In this document: piece by piece, positions 16,588 to 26,426 of the stretch
How the letters are laid out: every line of letters starts with the position of its first letter
Position numbering within the stretch: position 1 is the stretch's first letter
From: JACCZH01 sp963729445
GTDB lineage: Bacteria; Chloroflexota; Chloroflexia; Thermomicrobiales; CFX8
DNA: 64,000 nt
Direction of reading: 5' to 3'
Assembly (NCBI GenBank): GCA_963729445.1
Contig: CAVSNU010000002.1
Span: 1,054,001-1,118,000, forward strand
Program-made: the position numbers and the translations under genes
The notes under the pieces: generated by a model
What the model was told of the DNA's origin: nothing
The model's database searches: none
The model's input: the letters and a program-made list of their open reading frames with translations, nothing else

Positions 16588-19578
16588 ATGGCAACCACAG
16601 AGAAGACGTTCCCGGTTGAGTTCCGTCCAGCGGCCGACTCGGTCGTCATGCTGGAAGCCGAGCTACGCGGCCGCATCGCCGGCGAAGTCCGGTTCGACCG
16701 CACCTCGCGCATGCTCTACTCAACCGACGCCAGCAACTACCAGATCGAACCGGTTGGAGTCGTCATCCCGCGGACGAACGACGACGTCCAGGCGGCGGTC
16801 GAGCTCGCCAGCAAACACGGCATCACGATCCTGCCGCGCGGCGGCGGTTCATCACTGGCCGGACAGGCCGTCGGACCGTCGCTGGTGATCGACTTCTCGA
16901 AGTACATGAACGCGGTTCTGGAGATCAATCCGGAAGAACGCACCGCCCGGGTGCAACCGGGGCTCAATCTGGCGCGCTTCAACGCCCAGATCCGGCAACA
17001 TGGGTTGATGTTCGGTCCGGACCCATCGTCCGGCGATCGCGCCACCATCGGCGGCGTGGTGGGCAACAACTCCTCCGGCGCGCACTCGATCCTGTACGGC
17101 ATGACCGGCGACCACGTTCAGAAGATCAACCTGCTGCTCCCGGACGGCAACCCGGTCACCCTTGAGCCGGGCACGCTGGATATCGCCAATATCAACACCG
17201 CCGGTGGACGCTTGATGACCAGGCTGCTCGATTTTCAGGAGAAGCACAGCGAGCTGATCAAGCGTGACTTCCCGCGCCACTGGCGGCGCGCGACCGGCTA
17301 CTCACTCAACTACTTCCTGGATGAGCAGTTCAACCCGGCCAAGGTGGTTGTCTCGTCCGAAGGCACTCTGGCGACCACGCTGGACGTCACCGTCGGGCTG
17401 GTGCCAACACCCCGGATGACGGCCCTGGCGCTCTTGCAGTTCGACGACCTGGTCGAAGCGATGGCCGCCACAACGACGATTCTCGAAACGGAACCCTCGG
17501 CAATCGAGCTGATGGACCGGCTGTTGATCGAGCTCACCCGCCAGCAACCCGGCTTCGCGCGCCAGATCGCCTTCATTAAAGGCAGCCCGGAAGCGGTGCT
17601 GGCCGTTGAGTATTACGGCGACACCGACGGCGAGCTGCGTGCCCAGGTGGAGCGGTTGGAGAAACACCTCCACGATCGCGGCATCCGCGCAAGAGATCCT
17701 GAAAGTCTTCGATCCCATCCAGCAGGCGGACGTCTGGTCGGTGCGCAAGGCCGGCCTGGGTCTGCTGATGAGCATCCGCGGCGACGCCAAGCCGATCCCG
17801 GCCATCGAGGACGTCTCGGTGCCGGTCGAGCACCTGGCCGAGTACGTGGCCGAGATCAAGCGTCTCTGCGAGCAGCACGGCACGCGCGCCGCCTACTACG
17901 CCCACGCCAGCGCGGGTTGCCTGCACATTCGCCCGCTGATCAGCCTGAAAGAAGCCAGCGGCATCCAATCTATGGAAGAGATCACCCGCTCGGCGGCCGA
18001 TCTCGCCTTCCGCTTCGGCGGCGTGATGAGCGGCGAGCACGGCGACGGCTTGCAGCGCTCCGAGCTCAACGAGCAGATCTTCGGTAAAGAGCTCTACGCC
18101 GCGATGCAGGAATTCAAGTCGCATCTTCGACCCCAACGACCTGATGAACCCCGGCAAGGTGGTCGACGCCCCGAAGATGACCGAGAGCCTGCGCTTCGGC
18201 ACGGACTACAAGCCGGTCGAGATCAAGACCTACCTCGACTTCTCGCGCGAGGGCGGTTTTATGGCCGCCGTCGAGATGTGCAACGGCGCCGGAGTCTGCC
18301 GCAAGATCGGCGCCGGGACGATGTGCCCTTCCTACATGGCGACCCGCGACGAGAAGGACACAACCCGGGCGCGTGCCAACGCCCTGCGCAACGCCCTGGC
18401 CGGGCGCATGTTCCAGCCGGAGGAGATGACCAGCAAAGAGGTCTACGACGTGCTGGATCTCTGTCTCTCCTGCAAAGCCTGCAAGACCGAGTGCCCCTCC
18501 AGCGTCGACATGGCCAAGATCAAGACCGAGTTCCTGGCGCACTATCACGACGAGCACGGCGTCAGCCTGCGCACGCGCGCCATGGCCAGGATCCACACCG
18601 CCTCGAAGCTGGCCTCGATCGCCCCCAATTTCGCCAACATGGGGATGAACTCGATGCTCGGACGCAAGGTGATGGCCGGCATGGGCATCCACGAGAACCG
18701 CACCATGTCACCGTTTGCCACCGAGACGTTCGACCAGTGGTGGAAGAAGCACGCCGCCAAGCGCAACGCGGAGAACCCGCTGCCAAACCGCAAGAATCGC
18801 GGCGAGGTCGTCTACTTCCACGACACCTTCGCGACCTACAACTATCCGCGCGTCGGCCGTGCCTCTGTGCGGCTGCTCGAAGCGGCCGGTTATCGACGTC
18901 GTCGTCGTCACCCGCCGCGTCTGCTGCGGCCGGCCGGCCTACTCCAAGGGTCTGATCGAGGAAGCCCGTAAGCTTGCCCGGCAGAACGTCGACGCTGCTC
19001 GCGCCCTACGCCCGGCGCGGCGTGCCGATCGTCGGCTCCGAGCCCAGCTGCATCCTGACCCTGCGCGACGAATACGTCGACCTGATTCCCAACGACCACG
19101 ACACTTCAGAGGTCGCCAGCCAGGCCTTCATGATCGACGAGTTCCTGGCGAAACACCTGGAGTCGGACGACCTCGGCATCGAGTGGCGCGACGACCAGCG
19201 CAGCGTCTTCTTCCACGGCCACTGCCACCAGAAGGCGCTCATCGGCAGTCGTCCCGTCGATGCGTCTGCTGCAACACGCCGGCCTCACGGCCCGCGAATC
19301 CGGCGCAGGCTGCTGCGGCATGGCCGGCTCCTTCGGCTATGAGGCCGAGCACTACGACGTCTCCCGCAAAGTCGGCGAAGAGCGCCTCTTCCCCGGCGTC
19401 GCGCTCCACCACCGAAGACACCACCATCACCGTCGCCGGCGTCTCCTGCCGCCAGCAGATCGAACACTTCACCGGCCGCCCGGTCAAACACATCGCCGAG
19501 GTCCTGGCCGAGCAGGTCAAGCCAGGTCACCGGTGGGTGCCGGCGGAGGAGCGGGATGGGGAGATGGTAGCGGATTAG
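16588..19578 (+). pseudogene. FAD-linked oxidase fused to Fe-S domain (GlcD-GlcF/D-lactate dehydrogenase type), several frameshifts
   Basis: Restored product of about 990 residues. The N-terminal FAD-binding PCMH domain has RGGGSSLAGQAVGPSLVIDF near residue 85 and SSGDRATIGGVVGNNSSGAH. The FAD-oxidase C-terminal domain contains DPIQQADVWSVRKAGLGLLM and FGGVMSGEHGDG. A ferredoxin-like pair of 4Fe-4S motifs follows (CNGAGVCRKIGAGTMCP and CLSCKACKTECP), then two CCG heterodisulphide-type domains (VCCGRPAYSKG and SGAGCCGMAGSFGYE). Family members oxidise D-lactate or glycolate at the membrane. Frame changes near 17688, 18121, 18893, 18996, 19253 and 19399 break it, mostly by one extra base. All domains are otherwise well kept. 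No transporter or regulator for lactate is adjacent. Confidence 0.88.
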
Positions 19579-19602
19579 ATTACTGATCCGATTCCTCTGG
19601 AG

Positions 19603-19627
19603 GGGCGCAGTCCATTGCGCCCTTCTT
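19603..19627 (+). terminator. Likely terminator after the FAD/Fe-S oxidase
   Basis: GGGCGCA and TGCGCCC form a 7-bp GC stem with a 6-base loop, followed by TTCTT. It lies 25 bases after the stop at 19578. Confidence 0.5.
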
Positions 19628-19700
19628 GCCGTGCATTCGCGAACCCGTGTGCTACCATCTCTGCATCAGAACACGTTTTGGGTTTACGAGAGGACAGGCC

Positions 19701-22700
19701 GTGGCTGCGGTGCAACTGCCGCTGACGCAACCACACAACAATCAGCAACTCTTCTCCGACTACTTCCTGAACGAGACGCTTCCCAAGCAGATTGACTGGC
19801 AGGCTCTAACGTCTGAGGCGCGTTCGGTCATGGAGAAGATCACGGCTATCTGGCAGAAGTTCGAGCCTAGCGGCATCGAAGCGCAGACAGAACGCGACTT
19901 TGTGCAACCAGTACTTGATGTACTTGGGCACACGTATGAAGTCCAAGCATCCCTGAGAACCCCGGATGGAACGAAGACTCCGGACTACGTGTTCTACCGC
20001 GACCAGGCTAGTCAGACCCATAACAAGAACAAAGTGTTAACAGACGAACTGCTCCAGTCACGAGCATTCGCAGTGGGTGACGCCAAGCATTGGGACCGCA
20101 AGCTCGACACGACGATCAAGGGATCGACGACCGACCCGTTCACGAACAAGAACCCCTCGTACCAGATCTCCTTCTACATGCAGCATAGCGGTCTGGAATG
20201 GGGCATCCTCACCAATGGCCGGTTGTGGCGCCTCTATCACCGCGACAGCGCTCATAAGCTCGACCGATTCTACGAAGTCGATCTTCCTGCGCTGCTGGCA
20301 CTCGGCGATGTCGAGAACTTCCTCTACTTCTACGTTTTCTTCCGCCGGGCGACGTTTGAGCCACATGCGCTAGGTGTGGGCAAGCTTCTGCGAGCCAGCA
20401 TCGACTATGCGCAAGGAGTGAGCGATACGCTCAAAGTGCAGGTGTTCGATGCCTTGCGCCATCTCGCGCAGGGCTTCCTCGATGACACCCAGAACCGGTT
20501 GGAGACCGACCCAGAGACGCTAGCAGCGATCTACGACAACTCGCTTATTGTGCTCTACCGGATGCTGTTCATCCTCTACGCCGAGGCACGCGGTCTGCTT
20601 CCGGTACGTGAATCCGACACGTACCGTGAATCCTATAGCATGCAATCGATCACGCATCAGATAGGCCGCGACCTGAAAGCCAACCGGCTGCTGTTGAACA
20701 CGAGCGTAACGCTCTGGCCGAGACTGACAGAGCTCTTCAACCTAATCGATGAAGGCAATCCACTGCTCAAGGTGGCGACATTCAATGGCGGTCTGTTCGA
20801 TCCTGTCAAGCATCCCTTCCTCGAACAATACCGCGTTGGCGACGCTCATCTGCGCCATGCCATCGACATTCTGGCGCGTGTAAACGGTCAGTTCGTCGAC
20901 TATCGCGATTTGGCGGAACAGCACCTCGGCACCATCTATGAAGGTTTGCTGGAATATCATCTGACGGGGATCAACCCGGAGGCCGGTTGGACTGTCGATA
21001 TCGTCAACGACAAGGGTGAGCGTAAAGCAACCGGCTCGTACTACACGCCCAACTACATCGTGAAATACATTGTCGATCAGACCGTGGGCCCCCTGCTGCG
21101 CGATGCAGTAGATGGTAAAAAGACCGACGCCGAGAAGATCAGCGCGGTACTGAGCCTCAACATCGTCGATCCGGCCATGGGCAGTGGCTATTTTCTGGTT
21201 GAAGCGACTGAGTACATGGCCCGTTTCCTGGTCGATCTGGCCGTCGTGCCCGAAGGCAGCGGCGAAGACGAGCCGGATCTTGCCTACTGGAAGCGGCGGG
21301 TGGTGCAATCCTCTATCTATGGCGTCGATCTCAACCCGCTGGCGGTGGATCTCGCCAAGCTCTCACTCTGGCTCAGCACCGTCGCCAAAGATCATCCGCT
21401 CTCGTTTCTCGATCACCATCTTCGTACTGGAAACTCGCTGGTTGGAGGGTGGGTATCCGATCTCCAGCTACAGAGTAACAAGTCGACCAAGCGGCGGAGC
21501 GCCACCAAACGCGCGCAGCAGGCCGAAGCAGCCGGACAGCTCTCGATGCTTCAGGATGACACCTTTCGCCGCAGTATGAGCGTCGCGGTCGATACCATGT
21601 GGCTCATTGAAGGCACTCCCGGAGACACTATTGAGGACGTCAAGAAGAAGGAACAAGCCTACGCCGGCTTGCGCGAGAACCTCACCCGTAAGTACGGTCA
21701 ATTGGCCGACCTCGTAACGGCTACCCACTTCGGCGTCGAGATCGATCCAACGCTCTGGGTACCGCTCGCCGACTATGCAACAGGACGAGCCATTACCGCG
21801 CCACCACAGCTCATCAGATGGATAGAAGAGGCTAGCGCAATTGCCGAACACCACCACTTCTTCCACTGGGAGCTGGAGTTCCCGGAAGTCTTCTTCGACC
21901 GCCGTGGCGAGCCTCTGAAAGACCAGGCCGGTTTCGATGCCGTAGTTGGCAATCCGCCATATATCCGGCAAGAACGTCTCGCGTCAAGCAAGCCATATTT
22001 TCAGGATACGTTCGACGCTTACCAGAGCACCGCCGATCTATATTTGTACTTCTATGAGCAAGGCGTGAAGATCCTGCGCGATGCCGGTCGCATGGGTTAC
22101 ATCACCTCCGGCACGTTTGCCCGTGGTAACTTCGCGACGGCGTTCCGACAGTTGCTGCCCACAATCGCCGAGATCGAGACCATCATCGACTTCGGAGAGA
22201 ATCAGCCCTTCAAGGGCGCAGAGATGGTGCGTCCGTCGATCTTCATCATGACTAAGCGGGAACAGGAGCGGGAGTATCGTTATCTCCTCATTTCTGGAAA
22301 GATCCCGCCATCTTTAGATATCGCGATCGCAGATGACGGCATCGATTGCCGTGCAGAAACACTAGAATCACAGGGTTGGACGTTTCAATCGGTAAGGTTG
22401 ACCGATCTCTTGAAAAAAGTGTTCGCAGCTGGACCAACACTGGAGAGCATGACTGATGGTCGGATCTATCGAGGATTAATCACCGGATTGAATGACGCCT
22501 TCATTCTCGATCCTCTATCTCGTGATCGTTTGGTGAAATCCGACGTTCGGTGTGGCTCATTGATAAAACCAATGGTAAGCGGCGAAAACCTACGGCCTTG
22601 GTATCAAGAGGATGAAGGTAAATGGGTGATCGTTATCCCGTCTGGCTGGACACGACAAACATTCGGAGAAGGCATTACTGAAGAGGCGGCATGGAACGAG

Positions 22701-23474
22701 TTTGCCAGACTCTACCCATCGTTAGCAGAGCACCTGTTACCGCATGCCGATGCAGCTCGAAAGCGCCAAGACAAGGGTGATTACTGGTGGGAACTACGTC
22801 CCTGTGAATACTACGCCGCCTTTGACGGACCGAAAATCATTTGGCCTGACATCGCTAAGCTACCCAGATACTCGATTGATGATGCCGGTAAGTACACAAA
22901 CAACACAGCGTACTTTATACCGGATGCCGATCCGTATCTGTTAGGCGTCCTACAGAGTCGAGTTCTGTGGTTTGCGACTTCCCAGATCGCCCAACCACTT
23001 CGACTACGTGCGGGATTATGGCAATATCGTTTCTTTCGCCAGTTTCTCAATCAGTTACCAATACCGATTCCATCGACGGACGATCGGGCGACAGTGGGCA
23101 CACTTGCGACGGAACTGAGCGCACAGGCATCCACACGCTACGAACTCGGACAATCGGTCCGACACCGCATCCAGAGTGACCTTGGGACGCCGGACAAGAA
23201 GCTCAATCAGAAGCTGACTGCCTGGTGGGAGCTGGATTTCACGTCCTTCCGCACCGAGATCAACAAGGTATTTAAGCGTGAGATTCCGGTCGCAGAGCGG
23301 GATGAGTGGGAAGTCTGGCTCGCAACGCAACAGGCGGAACACTACAGGCTCACCGCTGAGATCATCCGTTTAGAAACCGAGCTAAACGAGTGCGTCTACC
23401 GTCTGTTCGATCTGACTCCAGAAGAGATTCAGATCATTGAAGCAAGCACAAAATACGAATATGGGGAAGTGTAA
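19701..23474 (+). CDS. Type IIG restriction-modification enzyme (Eco57I-like)
   Basis: Single polypeptide of 1257 residues predicted both to methylate adenine and to cut DNA. GTG 19701 follows GAGAGGA, and the longer frame from 19626 has no such site. The N-terminal nuclease is of PD-(D/E)XK type: PDY near 93-95 and GDAK at about 125-128. A long helical linker follows. The N6-adenine methyltransferase has motif I VDPAMGSGYFLVEA near 489 and motif IV VVGNPPYIRQE near 748. The C-terminal half, about 850-1150, should be the target recognition domain (GLNDAFILD, then ENLRPWYQEDEGKWVIVIP). The last 100 residues are coiled. No separate specificity or nuclease gene adjoins, as expected for type IIG. 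The frame is intact over 3.8 kb. The recognition sequence cannot be predicted here. Confidence 0.9.
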   Translation: MAAVQLPLTQPHNNQQLFSDYFLNETLPKQIDWQALTSEARSVMEKITAIWQKFEPSGIEAQTERDFVQPVLDVLGHTYEVQASLRTPDGTKTPDYVFYRDQASQTHNKNKVLTDELLQSRAFAVGDAKHWDRKLDTTIKGSTTDPFTNKNPSYQISFYMQHSGLEWGILTNGRLWRLYHRDSAHKLDRFYEVDLPALLALGDVENFLYFYVFFRRATFEPHALGVGKLLRASIDYAQGVSDTLKVQVFDALRHLAQGFLDDTQNRLETDPETLAAIYDNSLIVLYRMLFILYAEARGLLPVRESDTYRESYSMQSITHQIGRDLKANRLLLNTSVTLWPRLTELFNLIDEGNPLLKVATFNGGLFDPVKHPFLEQYRVGDAHLRHAIDILARVNGQFVDYRDLAEQHLGTIYEGLLEYHLTGINPEAGWTVDIVNDKGERKATGSYYTPNYIVKYIVDQTVGPLLRDAVDGKKTDAEKISAVLSLNIVDPAMGSGYFLVEATEYMARFLVDLAVVPEGSGEDEPDLAYWKRRVVQSSIYGVDLNPLAVDLAKLSLWLSTVAKDHPLSFLDHHLRTGNSLVGGWVSDLQLQSNKSTKRRSATKRAQQAEAAGQLSMLQDDTFRRSMSVAVDTMWLIEGTPGDTIEDVKKKEQAYAGLRENLTRKYGQLADLVTATHFGVEIDPTLWVPLADYATGRAITAPPQLIRWIEEASAIAEHHHFFHWELEFPEVFFDRRGEPLKDQAGFDAVVGNPPYIRQERLASSKPYFQDTFDAYQSTADLYLYFYEQGVKILRDAGRMGYITSGTFARGNFATAFRQLLPTIAEIETIIDFGENQPFKGAEMVRPSIFIMTKREQEREYRYLLISGKIPPSLDIAIADDGIDCRAETLESQGWTFQSVRLTDLLKKVFAAGPTLESMTDGRIYRGLITGLNDAFILDPLSRDRLVKSDVRCGSLIKPMVSGENLRPWYQEDEGKWVIVIPSGWTRQTFGEGITEEAAWNEFARLYPSLAEHLLPHADAARKRQDKGDYWWELRPCEYYAAFDGPKIIWPDIAKLPRYSIDDAGKYTNNTAYFIPDADPYLLGVLQSRVLWFATSQIAQPLRLRAGLWQYRFFRQFLNQLPIPIPSTDDRATVGTLATELSAQASTRYELGQSVRHRIQSDLGTPDKKLNQKLTAWWELDFTSFRTEINKVFKREIPVAERDEWEVWLATQQAEHYRLTAEIIRLETELNECVYRLFDLTPEEIQIIEASTKYEYGEV

Positions 23475-23485
23475 GCGGCCCGACC

Positions 23486-23659
23486 CTACTGACGACGCTC
23501 CTCTACACCGTCGCAAACGCCCCCATAGACGACGAACTGGAAACATCAGAAGCAGCAGCCGTTGCGGAAACGACAGCAGCACTTGCGAGAGGTAAGTTCG
23601 TCACCCTGGATGAACTTTGGGGTCAGTTGCTCGGCGACTCGCCAAAGAACTCCCAATAG
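23486..23659 (+). pseudogene. Possible small antitoxin-like remnant
   Basis: This frame reads LLTTLLYTVANAPIDDELET, then AAALARGKFVTLDELWGQL, ending at 23659. The composition resembles short antitoxin-type proteins, but there is no ATG, GTG or TTG in frame after the preceding stop. It begins 11 bases after the restriction enzyme and overlaps the end of the convergent TacA-like gene. It may be a truncated gene or coincidence. Confidence 0.25.
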
Positions 23660-23907
23660 TGCCGAGCAGCAGCCCGTAGATTCTCATTTGGCTCGTCCGG
23701 ATTGAGAAGCGCTTCGACGAACGTGATGCTGTCCTCGGGCGACAGCTTTATTACTGTGGGATTGCGAAGCGCTTCTTCTGCCGCAGTCTCTGCAGTGGAG
23801 ACGATGAAATCAGGCAGGCTGCACTCCATCAAATCGGCAGCTCGCCGGAAGAGAAGCATCTGCTCAGACGTAACGACTACTTCTATTTTCTCGCCACGAG
23901 ATGGCAT
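23623..23907 (-). CDS. TacA-type (DUF1778) antitoxin, toxin not present
   Basis: 94 residues. A ribbon-helix-helix N-terminus (KIEVVVTSEQMLLFRRAADL, then CSLPDFIVSTAETAAEEAL) is followed by the neutralising C-terminal tail with IKLSPEDSITFVEALLNPDE and AARHYWEFFGE, the layout of DUF1778 antitoxins that pair with GNAT acetyltransferase toxins (TacT). AGGAGG lies six bases before ATG 23907. TacT normally follows directly, but here the next sequence is the end of the restriction-modification gene, so the antitoxin is an orphan. It could regulate elsewhere or guard against loss of a toxin. Family assignment is good; orphan status is seen in the sequence. Confidence 0.82.
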   Translation of the reverse strand: MPSRGEKIEVVVTSEQMLLFRRAADLMECSLPDFIVSTAETAAEEALRNPTVIKLSPEDSITFVEALLNPDEPNENLRAAARHYWEFFGESPSN

Positions 23908-23936
23908 CGTTGTCCTCCTGTCGGTTGCGGATGATG

Positions 23937-25280
23937 CTACTCCGTCGCTCGGCTGACCTCCGGTGTACCCCGCAGCAACACCACAACAATGGGCAGCAGC
24001 CCCAACGTCGCGATGCCGGCAGCCATGAACACCGCCTGGATGCCGATGGCGTCGAGGATGATGCCGGCGCCCATGGCACCTGCGATCATGCCGAAGGAGG
24101 CGGCGGAGTGGAAGCCGCCCATGAAGCGGCCCATCGAGCGGCGGCGGCCGGCTTCGACGGCGGCGGCGGAGAGTCCGGCTGTGACCGAGGATCCACCGAG
24201 CGCGAGGACGCAGACGATGCCCATGGAGTAGGTGAAGTTCTCGACCTGGGTGAGCACCAGCAGGGATGAGCCGGCCACCAGCCCGCCGAAGAGGACCAGC
24301 AAGAGCGGCGAGAAGCTGTCGGACATGCGGCCGAGCGGGATCTGGCTGAGGGAGGAGATCAGGTAGATGCCGCTGATGAGCAGCCCGCCTTCCAGGATCG
24401 AGAGCCCTCGCTCCCGCGCCAGCAATGGCAGGAACGAGACGAACAGGATGGTGTTGGCGTTTACGACGGCGTTATAGGTCAGGAGTCCGGCGGTGACGCG
24501 GTCGAGGGTGAGGCGCGGGCGGAATCGGCGCTTCGGTGGGGAGGAGATCCTTCGACTTCGCTCAGGATGACTGACAAGCTCAGGATGCCTGCTCGAAGAG
24601 CCGAGGTGCTTCCCCTCAGTGTTCGTAGGGGCGACCGGCTCGGTCGCCCGATCCTTACTGTCTGGCAGTTTGGGCAGAAAGAAGTAGAGCAGGGGCAGGT
24701 TCAGCGCCGCGAGGATGAGCAGCAGGTAGAACGGGCCTTTGAAGGCGATGTAGGTGACGATCAGACCGCCGACGAGGGGGCCGATCGCCATACCCAGGAA
24801 GTTGGCGAAGTTGAAATAGCTGGCGTAGCGTCCGGCTGTGCCGGTCTTCGACAGGTTACCGACGTAGGCCATCGCCATCGGCAGCATCATGGCCGAGGCA
24901 ATGCCGTGGATCAGCCGCGTGCCCACCAGCGCCTGAACGTTGGGCGAAACGGCGTAGAGCACGGCCAGCAGCGGGTAGATGGCAGACGACACCAGGAGCA
25001 CGTTGCGCTGGCCGACCCGGTCGGAGAATGCGCCGATGGGACGGCCCAGGACGAGCCGCACCCCGTAGAACCCGCCAAAGAGGATGCCGACCCAGAGGCC
25101 GGTTGCGCCCAGATCGCGAGCGTAGATCGAGAGCATCGGCGAGTAAGATGTCGTGCCGATCAGATTGATGACGACGGTGATGAGCAGAACGACGAGCGCT
25201 CGACGGGCTACCTCGGGCGAGAGGCCCTCTTCGGTGACCGGCTCGCTCGATTTCGCGGTGGAGGCTACCCTGCTCGTCAT
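23937..25280 (-). CDS. MFS transporter with genomic repeat DNA in its central loop
   Basis: 447 residues and 12 helices. Helix 1 is VVLLITVVINLIGTTSYSPM, and motif A appears as GRPIGAFSDRVGQRNV between helices 2 and 3. The central cytoplasmic loop (about 215-265) is unusual. Its residues RATEPVAPTN and RHPELVSHPERSRRISSP are the literal translation of two dispersed repeats (plus strand 24624-24649 and 24544-24587), read through in frame. The loop tolerates this because it links the two six-helix halves. The C-terminal half begins LTLDRVTAGLLTYNAVVNAN. ATG 25280 is taken; upstream support is weak. General drug-type MFS; substrate unknown. Confidence 0.88.
   Translation of the reverse strand: MTSRVASTAKSSEPVTEEGLSPEVARRALVVLLITVVINLIGTTSYSPMLSIYARDLGATGLWVGILFGGFYGVRLVLGRPIGAFSDRVGQRNVLLVSSAIYPLLAVLYAVSPNVQALVGTRLIHGIASAMMLPMAMAYVGNLSKTGTAGRYASYFNFANFLGMAIGPLVGGLIVTYIAFKGPFYLLLILAALNLPLLYFFLPKLPDSKDRATEPVAPTNTEGKHLGSSSRHPELVSHPERSRRISSPPKRRFRPRLTLDRVTAGLLTYNAVVNANTILFVSFLPLLARERGLSILEGGLLISGIYLISSLSQIPLGRMSDSFSPLLLVLFGGLVAGSSLLVLTQVENFTYSMGIVCVLALGGSSVTAGLSAAAVEAGRRRSMGRFMGGFHSAASFGMIAGAMGAGIILDAIGIQAVFMAAGIATLGLLPIVVVLLRGTPEVSRATE
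24544..24649. repeat. Two repeat units inside the MFS reading frame
   Basis: 24544-24587 is a family A half-copy (GAGATCCTTCGACTTCGCTC then AGGATGAC, with a second AGCTCAGGATG). 24624-24649 is a GTAGGGGCGACCG/CGGTCGCCC palindrome. Both are read in frame by the gene on the minus strand. Confidence 0.75.
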
Positions 25281-25409
25281 CGGTCTGGCGCCGACCTTCC
25301 CTCGCTTGTGTTATCCGCCTGAGGGTCCAGTCTACCCCGCTTCTGAACGGGGTTCCACAGCATTGTGAACAACGTGACGTATCGACAATTGTGCGGATTG
25401 CACAACAGA

Positions 25410-26426
25410 TCAGGCCGAGGTAGCGGCCCGTCTCTTGAGAATCATGAGCGGCAGGAAGGCGATAGCCATGCCGACCAGGGCCACGGCGAGCAAGGCCGCG
25501 GCGCCCTCGAAGATGTCGAAGGTCAGCCGCAACAGCGGCACTGCGGCGGCAACCGCGCCGGCAACCATCCACGCCGTACGATTGAAGACCACGCCCACCA
25601 CGAAGATACCAATCGCGATCAGCGCGACCAGCGCCGCGGCACCGTTGCCCTGGTCAAAGCTGGTAAACACGACCCCGACGGTCGCCAGCAACAGCCCGCC
25701 AGTCTGGAGCCACCAGGCTGATCCACGCGTGCCGTCGTTCACGCCCCAGACAAAGGTCGCGACCGCCGCGACAAGGGCGCCGAAGACTGCCTGGCCAATG
25801 CCAAACGCAGCCGTCTCGAACGGCTCGAAAAAGAGGAGCGTGCCGCCAAACCACAGCGCAATCGGCAGCCCTGCCCAGGCTTGCCGCAGCTTGAGGAGCG
25901 TTGTCGCCATGCCAGGCAAGATCGAGAGCAACAAGATGATCCCCGTTATGCGCTGCTCTTCGCGCTGCACCCGTTCAAAGTCGTTGAAATCCTGCTCCGG
26001 CCACCACCCGGCTGCGTGGGTACCAGCCATGAATGCCACCGGAATCAGGATCAACCCGCAGATCGCGCACAATCCAGCCGGAGCACCCCAACCGTTGCGC
26101 ACCAGTACCCAGCCCGCGGCAACCATAATCACCGCACCAACCATGGCGGCCACGGCCAACTGCCCGTTCGACCAGTCGTCCGCGAGAATCGCGAACAGTC
26201 CGAACACCGCCAGAATCGCGACGGCCGCGCCAACCGTGCTGACCGCGTTCGCCAGCCGGCCGGGACCGCCCTGTCGGTCATTCTGAGCTCCCTGTACGTC
26301 CTGCTGAGCGGAGTCGAATGGATCTCGCGCTCGTTCGCGCTCGAACTCCAGGATGGCCGCGCGCTGATCCGCCGTGATCAACCCACGTTCAGACCAGAGG
26401 TCCAGGTCGTCGGTCCGCTTCGTCAT
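25410..26426 (-). CDS. DUF2157-type polytopic membrane protein
   Basis: 338 residues. A short cytoplasmic N-terminus (LDLWSERGLITADQRAAILE) is the hallmark start of DUF2157 proteins. About ten helices follow from STVGAAVAILAVFGLFAILA onward, including MVGAVIMVAAGWVLV, GLPIALWFGGTLLFFEPF and VALVGMAIAFLPLMIL at the C-terminus. Residues 35-53 (RDPFDSAQQDVQGAQNDRQ) between the N-terminal motif and the first helix come from a degenerate family A repeat at 26277-26326. The start has only a weak AGGC site. Function of the family is unknown. It lies on the same strand 129 bases upstream of the MFS gene. Confidence 0.8.
   Translation of the reverse strand: MTKRTDDLDLWSERGLITADQRAAILEFERERARDPFDSAQQDVQGAQNDRQGGPGRLANAVSTVGAAVAILAVFGLFAILADDWSNGQLAVAAMVGAVIMVAAGWVLVRNGWGAPAGLCAICGLILIPVAFMAGTHAAGWWPEQDFNDFERVQREEQRITGIILLLSILPGMATTLLKLRQAWAGLPIALWFGGTLLFFEPFETAAFGIGQAVFGALVAAVATFVWGVNDGTRGSAWWLQTGGLLLATVGVVFTSFDQGNGAAALVALIAIGIFVVGVVFNRTAWMVAGAVAAAVPLLRLTFDIFEGAAALLAVALVGMAIAFLPLMILKRRAATSA
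26277..26326. repeat. Degenerate family A repeat within DUF2157 gene
   Basis: GTCATTCTGAGC and, 18 bases later, CTGCTGAGCGGAGTCGAATG then GATCTC match the family A arm in tandem. It is translated as a linker. Confidence 0.55.

Noticed and set aside
7521..19578. Programmed frameshifting or phase variation as the cause of the broken frames
   Set aside because: Breaks are too many, fall at different contexts, and there are no slippery heptamers with pseudoknots or homopolymer/tandem tracts of the kind used for phase variation.
23461..23600. Arg-rich short frame starting ATGGGGAAGTG
   Set aside because: Composition is unlike a protein, and the competing frame at 23486 looks more protein-like.
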